This document shows positions 1-6,754 of a stretch of DNA of 12,624 bases, one piece after another. A program made the translations under genes and the position numbers. The notes beneath the pieces are model-generated. The model worked only from the letters and a program-made list of their open reading frames with translations. It was not told where the DNA came from and made no database searches. Source of the DNA: BOG-938 sp048498155. GTDB taxonomy: Bacteria; Pseudomonadota; Alphaproteobacteria; Caulobacterales; Caulobacteraceae. Location: NCBI GenBank assembly GCA_048498155.1, contig JBEHYN010000056.1, positions 1-12,624 of the forward strand, given 5' to 3'. Within the stretch, counting starts at the first letter, position 1, and the number at the start of each line of letters is the position of its first letter.

Positions 1-648
1 GCGCAGAAAAAGGCCGTGCTCGAAGGCAAGGGCGTCATCAACAATCGGATCTCCGAATATGTGATGTCGCGCCTGAACACGATCGGCGTGCAGAACCACT
101 TCATCAAGCGGCTGAACCTGCGCGAGCAGCTGATCCGCGAAGTGGAGATCATTCCGCTGGAAGTGGTGTGCCGCAACATCGTGGCCGGCTCGCTGGCGAC
201 GCGTTTCGGTCTGCCGGAAGGCCAGGCCCTGCCCCGCTCGATCATCGAGTTCTATTTCAAGGAAGATAAGCTCAACGATCCCCTGGTGACCGAGGAGCAC
301 ATCACCTGCTTCAATTGGGCCACCACCCAGGAGATCGACGACATCCTGGCCATGACGCTCAGGATCAACGACTTTCTGCTGGGCATGTTCAACGCCGTGG
401 GCATCACCTTGGTGGACTTCAAGATCGAATATGGCCGGGTGTGGGAAGGCGATTTCTCCCGCGTGATCCTGGCCGATGAAATCAGCCCGGACTCCTGCCG
501 CCTGTGGGATTCCACCACCAATGAGAAGCTGGACAAGGATCGTTTCCGCCGGGACATGGGCAATGTCATCGAAAGCTACACCGAGGTGGCGCGCCGTCTG
601 GGAATCATGAAGGACATGCCTCGCGTTATCGAGGGCGGAGTGGCGTAA
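1..648 (+). CDS. purC: Phosphoribosylaminoimidazole-succinocarboxamide synthase (SAICAR synthetase), 5'-truncated by window edge
   Basis: PurC ligates aspartate to CAIR with ATP to give SAICAR, a cytoplasmic step of de novo purine synthesis. The reading frame is open from base 1, so the beginning lies outside the window. The GTG at position 16 is an internal Val codon, not a start. The fragment holds both SAICAR synthetase signatures: IPLEVVCRNIVAGS near residue 50 and LVDFKIEYG near residue 140 (Tyr where Phe is usual). The sequence around them (EGKGVINNRISEYVMSRLN, NWATTQEIDDI, DSCRLWD) is typical of the bacterial enzyme. It ends two bases before purS, which implies co-transcription with purS-purQ-purL. 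The identification is firm; only the N-terminal few dozen residues are missing. Confidence 0.97.
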   Translation, partial: AQKKAVLEGKGVINNRISEYVMSRLNTIGVQNHFIKRLNLREQLIREVEIIPLEVVCRNIVAGSLATRFGLPEGQALPRSIIEFYFKEDKLNDPLVTEEHITCFNWATTQEIDDILAMTLRINDFLLGMFNAVGITLVDFKIEYGRVWEGDFSRVILADEISPDSCRLWDSTTNEKLDKDRFRRDMGNVIESYTEVARRLGIMKDMPRVIEGGVA

Positions 649-650
649 GG

Positions 651-890
651 ATGAAGGCCAAGGTTCACGTGTTTCTCAAGCCCGGCGTTCTGGACGTCGA
701 GGGCAAGGCCATCGAAGGCGCCCTGCACGGCCTAGGCTGGGCGGACGTAGCCAACGTCCGCGTCGGCAAGACCATCGAATTCGAGGCCGAAGGGTCTGAC
801 CGCGCCAAGCTGGAAGCAGAAGCCAAGGCCATGGCCGAGAAGCTCCTCGCCAATATGGTGATCGAAAGCTACCGGGTGGAAGTCGGCTGA
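651..890 (+). CDS. purS: FGAM synthase subunit PurS
   Basis: PurS is the small structural subunit (79 aa, the normal size) of the three-part formylglycinamidine ribonucleotide synthase. It bridges PurL and PurQ and helps channel ammonia. The sequence shows the expected fold pattern: an initial beta strand (KAKVHVFLKPGVLDVEGKAI), the GLGW..V.NVRVGK segment, and the C-terminal strand VIESYRVEV. It starts two bases after the purC stop, with the purine-rich GAGGGCGGAG stretch at 631-640 as likely ribosome binding site. Its stop overlaps the start of the following GIY-YIG gene (ATGA at 890). PurS is found only where PurL is the short form, as here. Confidence 0.96.
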   Translation: MKAKVHVFLKPGVLDVEGKAIEGALHGLGWADVANVRVGKTIEFEAEGSDRAKLEAEAKAMAEKLLANMVIESYRVEVG

Positions 891-1348
891 TGATCAACGA
901 GACGTTCCGCACGCAGGCTGAGCAAACGCCAAGCTTGTTTGCGGAACTCGTTGCGCAGCCGGAATTAGGTCTCTCAGACCATTCTTTTCCCAAAACGCCT
1001 GCGATCTACGTCTTCTATTTCAAGGGAGACGCGGTCCACGTTGGTCGAACGAAAAACCTTCGTCAGCGGCTGCGAGGACATGTCACAAACAGCCACTATT
1101 CAGCGTCCTTCGCGTTCAAGCAGGCGCGGTCTAAAACTGGATTGAAGGCCAGTTATAAGAAGGGCGAAGGTCGCGAGACACTTCTCCAAAACCCCATTTT
1201 CGCGGCCGCTTTCGCCAGTGCATTAGCCGACGTAAAAGGGATGACGATTCGATTTCTCCCGGTCGAAGACCCGATAGCCCAGTATCTTCTTGAACTTTAC
1301 GCGGCCCTGGAACTTCGCACTTCACTTACCGAGTTTGAAACACACTGA
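890..1348 (+). CDS. GIY-YIG nuclease-like protein inserted between purS and purQ
   Basis: This 152-aa protein carries a GIY-YIG type nuclease core: AIY at residues 38-40, HVG at 50-52 (His in place of the usual Tyr of YIG), Arg53, a basic stretch NLRQRLRGH at 57-64, and Glu135 in LLELY as candidate metal ligand. The family cuts DNA or RNA with one Mg2+; the substrate here is unknown. The gene overlaps purS and purQ by ATGA junctions, so it is translationally coupled within the operon. Codon use differs from the flanking purine genes: it contains TTA, ATA, many CTT and AAA codons and is visibly less GC-rich. This suggests lateral acquisition into an already coupled operon. It has no homing endonuclease DNA-binding extension. 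Other possibilities are a repair factor or a toxin-like nuclease; no function can be assigned. Confidence 0.8.
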   Translation: MINETFRTQAEQTPSLFAELVAQPELGLSDHSFPKTPAIYVFYFKGDAVHVGRTKNLRQRLRGHVTNSHYSASFAFKQARSKTGLKASYKKGEGRETLLQNPIFAAAFASALADVKGMTIRFLPVEDPIAQYLLELYAALELRTSLTEFETH

Positions 1349-2010
1349 TGAAAGCCGCCGTCGTCGTTTTCCCCGGCTCCAACTGTGATCGGGACTGCAA
1401 GGCCGGGATCGAGCGCTCGACCGGCGCCCAGGTCGAGATGGTCTGGCATCAGGAGACCGCCCTGCCCGAGGGCCTGGACCTGATCGTCCTGCCCGGTGGG
1501 TTTTCATACGGCGACTATCTGCGCTGCGGGGCTATGGCGGCCCAGTCTCCGGTGATGCGCGAAGTGGTCAAGGCGGCCAATGACGGCGTGGCCGTGGTCG
1601 GCGTCTGCAACGGATTTCAGATCCTGTGCGAGGCGCACCTTTTGCCCGGCGCCCTTCTGCGTAACAACAAGCTCAAATACATCTGCAAGGCGGTCGATCT
1701 GGACGTGGTCAACGCCAATACCCGCTTTACCTCGGGCTTTGGCGGCCAGCGGTCCGCGCGCATGACCGTGGGCAACGGCGAGGGCAATTTCTTCGCCGAG
1801 GACGATCTGCTCGACCGGCTGGAGGGCGAAGGCCAGGTGGTGTTTCGCTACCGGGACAATCCCAACGGTTCGGCGCGCGACATCGCGGGGATCGTCAACG
1901 CGCGCGGCAACGTCCTGGGCATGATGCCCCACCCCGACCGCGCGTTCGAATCCGAGCTCGGATCGACCGACGGGGCGACTCTATTCCGCAGCGTCATGAG
2001 TGTGGCGTGA
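1348..2010 (+). CDS. purQ: FGAM synthase subunit PurQ (glutamine amidotransferase)
   Basis: PurQ (220 aa, normal length) is the class I glutaminase that supplies ammonia to PurL for conversion of FGAR to FGAM. The nucleophile elbow GVCNGFQIL places the catalytic Cys at residue 87. The second part of the triad is PHPDRA near the C-terminus: His195 and, two residues on, Asp197 where most family members have Glu, a conservative change. The N-terminus (KAAVVVFPGSNCDRDC) and LPGGFSYGDYLRCG are diagnostic. The start ATG overlaps the stop of the GIY-YIG gene, and the 3' end overlaps the next gene through GTGA at 2007-2010. It should act in complex with the PurS and PurL encoded alongside. Confidence 0.96.
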   Translation: MKAAVVVFPGSNCDRDCKAGIERSTGAQVEMVWHQETALPEGLDLIVLPGGFSYGDYLRCGAMAAQSPVMREVVKAANDGVAVVGVCNGFQILCEAHLLPGALLRNNKLKYICKAVDLDVVNANTRFTSGFGGQRSARMTVGNGEGNFFAEDDLLDRLEGEGQVVFRYRDNPNGSARDIAGIVNARGNVLGMMPHPDRAFESELGSTDGATLFRSVMSVA

Positions 2011-2645
2011 GGGCCAAGGGGGCCTCACGCTTCCTATTCGCAATCTTCGGCGCCGCCGGCTTGATGGTGGGATTGTCCCGTGCGGCGCAGGCTCAACCGC
2101 CAACGCCGGCCAAGGTCTGCCGCGTTGAGGTCGTCTCGCGCGCCGCCGGGACGATAGAAGTCACCGCGCATGCCGAGACCGCACATTCCGCACCGCTCCA
2201 GGTGGTCTGGCAACCCGTCGCGTCCGGCGCGGGAGTCATGCTGTTGGTTTTCTATGGCGAGGGCTCCCTGGCGCACATGGACGAGCCCAATGGGCTGCTC
2301 CTGCGCTTTCGCACGCCGACGGATCGCGCCGACAATCTGTCCGTGCAGGTCAAGGACGCCAAAGGGCGCGCTTGGCGTTTCGACGGCGCGGCCATAGTCG
2401 CGGAACCCGGCCGCCTGGCTCACATCGCCTTCGGGCTGGACTGGCCCTATGGACGAGGAGTCCTGGCCGCCATCGCCGCAAACCAGCCGCTGGCGGTCTC
2501 GGTGGAGCAGGATGGCCAAATGGTGGCCTCGGCGGGCTTCGGCCTGTCCAACGTCGACGCCCGCGACAGCCTGCTGGCCGAAGCCCGGGTCAAGGCCCAG
2601 GGCCTCGACGCGTCCGCGTGCATACTGCCGCCGCCCGCGGGCTGA
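2007..2645 (+). CDS. Secreted (Sec signal peptide) protein of unknown function
   Basis: This 212-aa protein starts at a GTG that overlaps the purQ stop (GTGA). Residues 1-29 form a Sec signal peptide: basic start (MRAKGASR), hydrophobic core FLFAIFGAAGLMVGL, and a cleavage site after AQA, giving a mature protein from Gln30. The mature part looks beta-rich and all-periplasmic, with no further membrane segment. It has just two cysteines, Cys38 and Cys205, at opposite ends, so a disulfide is possible. I do not recognise a domain. It sits between purQ and purL without an obvious link to purine synthesis, and may simply share the operon. The coding frame is supported by the coupling, the signal peptide and GC-rich third positions. 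Confidence 0.75.
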   Translation: MRAKGASRFLFAIFGAAGLMVGLSRAAQAQPPTPAKVCRVEVVSRAAGTIEVTAHAETAHSAPLQVVWQPVASGAGVMLLVFYGEGSLAHMDEPNGLLLRFRTPTDRADNLSVQVKDAKGRAWRFDGAAIVAEPGRLAHIAFGLDWPYGRGVLAAIAANQPLAVSVEQDGQMVASAGFGLSNVDARDSLLAEARVKAQGLDASACILPPPAG

Positions 2646-2719
2646 CCACCCGTGTCCAGCGCACGGCAAAAGCCCGACGGCCACCTGACAGGAGCGCGTG
2701 AATCCGCTAACTCCCCCCC

Positions 2720-4951
2720 ATGAGCGCCTCCCCGCAAACGCCCGCCCCCAAGACCTCCGCTGAACTGGCCCGCGAGTACGGCCTGAAGGATGAGGAATAC
2801 GCCCTGATCCTCACGCGCCTGGGCCGCGAACCCAATCCGGTGGAGCTGGGCGTCTTCTCGGTGATGTGGAGCGAGCACTGCTCCTACAAGTCCTCGCGCA
2901 AGCACCTAGCCAAGTTCCCCACCAAGGGGCCGCGCGTCATTTGCGGCCCAGGCGAGAACGCCGGCGTGGTCGATATCGGCGACGGCCAGGCCGCTGTCTT
3001 CAAAATGGAGAGCCATAACCACCCTTCCTACATCGAGCCCTATCAGGGCGCGGCCACCGGGGTGGGCGGCATCATGCGCGACGTTTTCACCATGGGCGCG
3101 CGTCCCATCGCCCTGCTCAACGCCCTGCGGTTCGGCTCACCGGACCATGCCAAGACCCGGCGCCTGGTGGAGGGCGTGGTCTCCGGCATCGGCGGCTACG
3201 GCAACTGCGTGGGCGTGCCCACCGTGGCCGGAGAGACCAACTTTCACCCCGGGTACAATGGCAACATCCTGGTCAACGCCATGTGCGTGGGGCTGGCTGA
3301 CGCTGACAAGATCTTCTACTCAGCCGCCCCCGCCGCAGGCCTGCCGGTGGTCTATTTCGGCTCCAAGACCGGGCGCGACGGCATTCACGGGGCGACCATG
3401 GCTTCCGCCGAATTTGCCGAAGATTCCGACGAGAAACGCCCCACCGTCCAGGTGGGCGATCCCTTCGCCGAAAAGCTGCTGATCGAGGCGACGCTTGAAT
3501 TGATGGCGTCCGGCGCCGTGGCGGCGATTCAGGATATGGGCGCGGCCGGGCTGACGTCGTCCTCGGTGGAGATGGCGGGCAAGGGGGGCGTGGGCATCGA
3601 CCTGGACCTCGACGCCGTTCCCCAACGTGAAGAGGGCATGAGCGCCTATGAGATGATGCTGTCGGAAAGCCAGGAGCGGATGCTGGCGATCCTCAAGCCC
3701 GGCCGCGAAGCGGATGGCCAGCGCATCTTCGCCAAATGGGGCCTGGACGCGGCCACGATCGGCCAAACGACCGACACCGGCCGCATCGTTCTGAGGCACA
3801 AAGGCGAGGTGGTGTGCGACCTGCCCCTGTCGCCCCTGTCCGACGACGCCCCGCTGTATGACCGTCCCTTTACCCGGCCGGCCAAAGCTCATCGCCTAGC
3901 GCCGGACGAAGCCCCGGCCCCGGCCGACTACGCCGAGGCCCTGATCAAGCTGATGTCCTGCCCGGACATGGCCTCCAAGCGCTGGCTTTGGGAGCAGTAC
4001 GACCGGCACGTGATGGCCGACACCCTGGCCGATTCCGCCACGGCGGCGGACGCGGGGATGGTGCGGGTGCACGGAACGCGCAAGGCGCTGGCGGTCACCT
4101 CCGACTGCACCCCGCGTTATGTCCAGGCCGATCCCTATGAGGGCGGCAAGCAGGCTGTGGCGGAGGCCTGGCGCAACCTCACCGCCGTGGGCGCTGATCC
4201 CATCGCGATCACCGACAATCTCAATTTCGGCAATCCGGAACGGCCCGAGATTATGGGTCAGATTGTCGGCGCCATCGAAGGCATGGCCGAGGCCTGCCGC
4301 GCGCTGGATTTCCCGGTCGTGTCCGGCAATGTGTCGCTCTACAACGAGACCAACGGGGCGGCCATACCGCCTACCCCCACCGTCGGCGCCATCGGCATCC
4401 TGACCGACTACGGCCATCGCGCGGGCTTTGGCGGGATGAAAGCCGGCCACGAGTTGCTGCTGGTGGGCGAAGGCCGCGGCGAACTTGGCGCGAGCCTCTA
4501 TCTGCGCGAAATCCTGGGCCGCGATGATGGAGCGCCGCCCACTGTGGATTTGGCCGCCGAACGGCGCAACGGCGATTTCGTACGCACTCTGATCACATCG
4601 GGCCGCGTGAGCGTTGTGCACGACCTGTCGGACGGCGGACTGCTCTGCGCAGCAGCGGAGATGGCCCTGGCCTCCGATATCGGCGTGAGGCTGAACGAAG
4701 ACAGCGGCCTGCCGATCCACGCCGCGCTGTTCGGCGAGGATCAGGCCCGCTATCTGCTGGCTGTCCCACACGCGGCGGCCGCCCAGATCGCGCATGACGC
4801 GGGCGCCGCCGGGGTCGTGCTGGCTCGCATTGGCCTGGCGGGCGGCGCTGATATCGTGGTGCAAGGGGTATTGGCTCTGCCCTTGGACCGCCTGCGCCAG
4901 GCTCACGAAGGCTGGCTGCCGGCCTATATGTCGGGCGAACTCACCACCTAG
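2720..4951 (+). CDS. purL: FGAM synthase subunit PurL (short form)
   Basis: PurL is the ATP-dependent synthase subunit that turns FGAR, ammonia and ATP into FGAM. The 743-aa length is that of the small PurL, which needs separate PurS and PurQ, both encoded just upstream. Recognisable motifs are MWSEHCSYKSSRKHL (residues 49-63), ESHNHPSYIEPYQGAATGVGGIMRD (97-121, nucleotide and substrate loop), GVPTVAGETNFHP, QDMGAAGLTSSSVEMA, and the second-half repeat with NLNFGNPERPE and VSGNVSLYNET. No motif is missing and there is no frameshift. A 74-base gap separates it from the preceding gene. The ribosome binding site is weak: GGAG at 2691-2694 lies far upstream of the ATG, which is preceded by a run of C. 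The start matches the usual family N-terminus. Confidence 0.97.
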   Translation: MSASPQTPAPKTSAELAREYGLKDEEYALILTRLGREPNPVELGVFSVMWSEHCSYKSSRKHLAKFPTKGPRVICGPGENAGVVDIGDGQAAVFKMESHNHPSYIEPYQGAATGVGGIMRDVFTMGARPIALLNALRFGSPDHAKTRRLVEGVVSGIGGYGNCVGVPTVAGETNFHPGYNGNILVNAMCVGLADADKIFYSAAPAAGLPVVYFGSKTGRDGIHGATMASAEFAEDSDEKRPTVQVGDPFAEKLLIEATLELMASGAVAAIQDMGAAGLTSSSVEMAGKGGVGIDLDLDAVPQREEGMSAYEMMLSESQERMLAILKPGREADGQRIFAKWGLDAATIGQTTDTGRIVLRHKGEVVCDLPLSPLSDDAPLYDRPFTRPAKAHRLAPDEAPAPADYAEALIKLMSCPDMASKRWLWEQYDRHVMADTLADSATAADAGMVRVHGTRKALAVTSDCTPRYVQADPYEGGKQAVAEAWRNLTAVGADPIAITDNLNFGNPERPEIMGQIVGAIEGMAEACRALDFPVVSGNVSLYNETNGAAIPPTPTVGAIGILTDYGHRAGFGGMKAGHELLLVGEGRGELGASLYLREILGRDDGAPPTVDLAAERRNGDFVRTLITSGRVSVVHDLSDGGLLCAAAEMALASDIGVRLNEDSGLPIHAALFGEDQARYLLAVPHAAAAQIAHDAGAAGVVLARIGLAGGADIVVQGVLALPLDRLRQAHEGWLPAYMSGELTT

Positions 4952-5028
4952 ACGGCTCGCTCTGTGAGGCGGTTCTTAAGCTTTCCATGGGATAAACGGC
5001 GCAGCCTTCTGCCTAAGGATCGCGCCCG

Positions 5029-5268
5029 ATGCCCATGACCTCCGCCCAGATCGAATCCGATCTACGCGCGGCGTTTCCCGATGCCGTGATCCAGATCGAC
5101 GATCTGGCCGGCGACGGCGACCATTTTCGTGCGCGTATCGTCTCCCGCGCCTTCGCCGGCATGAGCCGAGTGCGCCAACACCAGATGGTCTACCAGGCCA
5201 TGAAGGGAAAGGTCGGCGGCCTGCTGCACGCCTTGGCTCTTGAAACCTCCGCCCCGGAAAAGGACTGA
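5029..5268 (+). CDS. BolA/IbaG family protein
   Basis: This 79-aa protein of the BolA superfamily probably works with monothiol CGFS glutaredoxin in binding and passing on [2Fe-2S] clusters. The family core is complete: the loop GDGDHFRARIVS, with His32 as candidate cluster ligand, and the signature RVRQHQMVYQAMKG with the invariant His51, followed by the final helix/strand GLLHALALET. The start at 5029 is chosen because AAGGA (5015-5019) lies at good distance; an alternative ATG two codons later would lack it. A 77-base gap follows purL. The CGFS glutaredoxin partner lies two genes downstream. It could be called BolA, BolA2 or IbaG; subfamily cannot be fixed from sequence alone. Confidence 0.93.
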   Translation: MPMTSAQIESDLRAAFPDAVIQIDDLAGDGDHFRARIVSRAFAGMSRVRQHQMVYQAMKGKVGGLLHALALETSAPEKD

Positions 5269-5270
5269 CC

Positions 5271-6179
5271 ATGCGCTTTCGGCCCCTCGCCCATCAATCC
5301 ATGGCGGTTTCGGCGATCTCTCTGCGCCTGGACGACCGGTTCCAGCGCAGCGCGGCGGGATGGTCCGCCCTCGTGCTCGCGGCGGTGGATTGCGGCATCA
5401 ATTGTTTTGAAATCAGCGGCCGGAGCCCCGCCCTGGTGGATGGGGTAGGCCAAGCCTTGCGCACAGTCGATCGTCGGCTGATTTATCTGGTCTGGCGGTT
5501 CGGGCCGGGCGCAATGCCCGCGCAACACGCCAACAGCGCCTTTTCGCCCAGCGGGATGGAAGGCCTGGCCAAGGCTGTTATCGCCCGCACAGGACTGGAA
5601 TATCTCGATCTGATCCAGCTGGACGAGCCCGGGGGACAGGATCTGTCCGCACAGGGCCTGCAGACCCTAAAGCAGATGAAGGCCGAAGGCTTGGTTCACG
5701 CCCTCGGCGTCGCCGGCTACGGCGAGGAAATCGACGCCTACATCTCCACCGGCGCCTTCGATGTCCTGACCACGCCGTTCAATATGCTGTCCGGTTCGCG
5801 CGAACGACGGCGCATGAAGTTCGCCGGCGACCGCAATATGTCGGTGATGGGCTATGCCTACTATCCCGAAACCATGCTGGCGGTCACTAAGGCCAGCAAG
5901 CCCAAGACCGGCCTGTTGAGCTGGGGCGGCAAGTCCCAAGCCATCGCCCCTCAGCCCTACGCCTTTCTCCATGCCACGTCCGGCTGGACGGCGGAGGAGA
6001 TCTGCCTGGCCTACAGCCTGACCGAGCCGTCCTTGGCCAGCGTCCAGATCGAGCCGGACAATATTGTCCATATGCAGACCCTGGCCGGGGTCGCCGAACG
6101 CGAACTGCCGGCGGGTTTGCCTGCCCAGATCGAGATGTCCCGCTTCAGCGCCGGCGCCAATCAAGCCCGAAGCGCTTGA
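5271..6179 (+). CDS. Aldo/keto reductase-fold protein, probably non-catalytic
   Basis: The 302-aa protein resembles the aldo/keto reductase barrel: AAVDCGINCFEIS (residues 37-49) corresponds to the strand and loop that normally read GxxxxDTAxxYG, and TGLEYLDLIQLDEP (107-120) to the segment normally ending in YxDLxxxHxP. GLVHALGVAGY (140-150) and the late strand ASVQIEP fit the same fold. The catalytic residues are absent: the Asp position is Glu47, no Tyr follows in the active loop, and the catalytic His position is Asp118. This argues against NAD(P)H-dependent reduction and for a structural or binding role. The start follows the bolA stop by two bases, so the two are co-translated, and grxD follows. 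The context suggests a role near Fe-S or redox handling, but that is inference. Confidence 0.75.
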   Translation: MRFRPLAHQSMAVSAISLRLDDRFQRSAAGWSALVLAAVDCGINCFEISGRSPALVDGVGQALRTVDRRLIYLVWRFGPGAMPAQHANSAFSPSGMEGLAKAVIARTGLEYLDLIQLDEPGGQDLSAQGLQTLKQMKAEGLVHALGVAGYGEEIDAYISTGAFDVLTTPFNMLSGSRERRRMKFAGDRNMSVMGYAYYPETMLAVTKASKPKTGLLSWGGKSQAIAPQPYAFLHATSGWTAEEICLAYSLTEPSLASVQIEPDNIVHMQTLAGVAERELPAGLPAQIEMSRFSAGANQARSA

Positions 6180-6231
6180 CCCCGGCCCTGTGGCTCCCTA
6201 GCTGAAGGTATCTCTTCCAGAGGATTTTCCG

Positions 6232-6576
6232 GTGACCGAGACCGACAGCAACCCCGTCCTGCAGTTTATCGAAAAGACCGTGACCGATTATCCGGTCGTG
6301 CTGTTCATGAAGGGCGTGCCCGACCAGCCGCAGTGCGGCTTTTCCAACGCCGTGGTGCAGATTCTCGACCATCTGGAAGTGGACTACGTCGGCGTGAACG
6401 TCCTGCAGGACGAGAATCTGCGCCAAGGCATTAAAGAGTTCTCCAACTGGCCGACCATCCCTCAGCTCTATGTGAAGGGCGAATTCGTCGGCGGCGCCGA
6501 CATCGTGCGCGAAATGTTCGAAGCGGGCGAACTGAAGACGCTGATGGCCGAAAAGGGCTTAGCCAAGGCCGGTTAA
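6232..6576 (+). CDS. grxD: Monothiol glutaredoxin, CGFS type (Grx4/GrxD)
   Basis: CGFS glutaredoxins hold a glutathione-ligated [2Fe-2S] cluster as homodimers or as heterodimers with BolA proteins, and deliver it to target proteins. This 114-aa single-domain protein has the normal length and motifs: FMKGVP (25-30), the active site CGFS with Cys35 (35-38), NWPTIPQLY (72-80) with the cis-proline, and GEFVGGADI (83-91), where Ala replaces the more usual Cys. The start is a GTG preceded by AGAGGA (6219-6224) at good spacing; no upstream in-frame ATG fits the family better. It lies downstream of bolA, matching the known functional pairing. A hairpin follows 20 bases after the stop but serves mainly the tracrRNA on the other strand. 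Confidence 0.96.
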   Translation: MTETDSNPVLQFIEKTVTDYPVVLFMKGVPDQPQCGFSNAVVQILDHLEVDYVGVNVLQDENLRQGIKEFSNWPTIPQLYVKGEFVGGADIVREMFEAGELKTLMAEKGLAKAG

Positions 6577-6591
6577 GCGCATTCTGCAACG

Positions 6592-6619
6592 AAAAACGGG
6601 CGGCCCGTAGACCGCCCGT
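6592..6619 (-). terminator. Intrinsic terminator of tracrRNA
   Basis: On the - strand an 8-bp stem ACGGGCGG (6619-6612) and CCGCCCGT (6603-6596) encloses an 8-nt loop and runs into TTTTT (6596-6592, the first T being the last base of the stem). On the + strand the same hairpin is followed by CAATCTGG without a T-run, so it is at best a weak terminator for grxD. Confidence 0.85.
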
Positions 6620-6679
6620 CAATCTGGTGGGAAATTTCCCTTGTTAACGGAGGGACCCACGCGGTTGCCTTTGCTAAGC
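6592..6679 (-). ncRNA. tracrRNA of the type II-C CRISPR locus
   Basis: Read on the - strand from 6679 downward, the RNA begins with an anti-repeat (6679 to 6643) that can pair with almost the whole 36-nt repeat. The first 26 positions pair without a gap. The three differences from a perfect complement are A to G, C to U and C to U, all giving G-U wobbles. A small bulge follows (CCU against UU), then a lower stem CCGU plus AAC that pairs with the first seven repeat bases. Next comes the palindrome GGGAAATTTCCC (6640-6629), a likely nexus-type hairpin. The RNA closes with a GC-rich stem and a T-run. Predicted length is about 88 nt. It should hybridise with crRNA, be trimmed by RNase III and load Cas9. 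The exact 5' end is inferred from the promoter position. Confidence 0.9.
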
Positions 6680-6685
6680 ATCAGC

Positions 6686-6714
6686 ACTTGAACACGCGCC
6701 AGAGTTGAGGTCAA
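6686..6714 (-). promoter_or_regulatory. Predicted tracrRNA promoter
   Basis: On the - strand TTGACC (6714-6709, five of six matches to the sigma70 -35 box) is followed after exactly 17 bases by TCAAGT (6691-6686, three of six matches to TATAAT). A TG at the extended -10 position precedes it. This predicts a start about seven bases on, near 6679, which is the first base of the anti-repeat. The -35 box overlaps a dyad, TCAAGC (6711-6716) and GCTTGA (6720-6725), in the cas9 leader. The promoter call rests on this fit only. Confidence 0.6.
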
Positions 6715-6754
6715 GCTTGGCTTGAACAAGCATGGGCCAGGGAGGCCGGCGCCG

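Noticed and set aside
2646..2719. Possible small gene or regulatory element between the secreted protein and purL
   Set aside because: No open frame with a ribosome binding site in the purL frame and no convincing hairpin or promoter; I see nothing reportable.
3896..4906. Long - strand open frame (336 codons) opposite purL
   Set aside because: Purl is unmistakable on the + strand; the antisense frame is open only because of GC-rich codon bias and has no recognisable protein features.
6596..6619. Hairpin as terminator of grxD on the + strand
   Set aside because: No T-run follows on the + strand, whereas TTTTT follows on the - strand, where it closes the tracrRNA.
6722..6754. TTG start giving a 1047-aa Cas9
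   Set aside because: ATG at 6755 has GGAGG at ideal spacing and starts just before the RuvC-I motif; the extra residues look like leader sequence.
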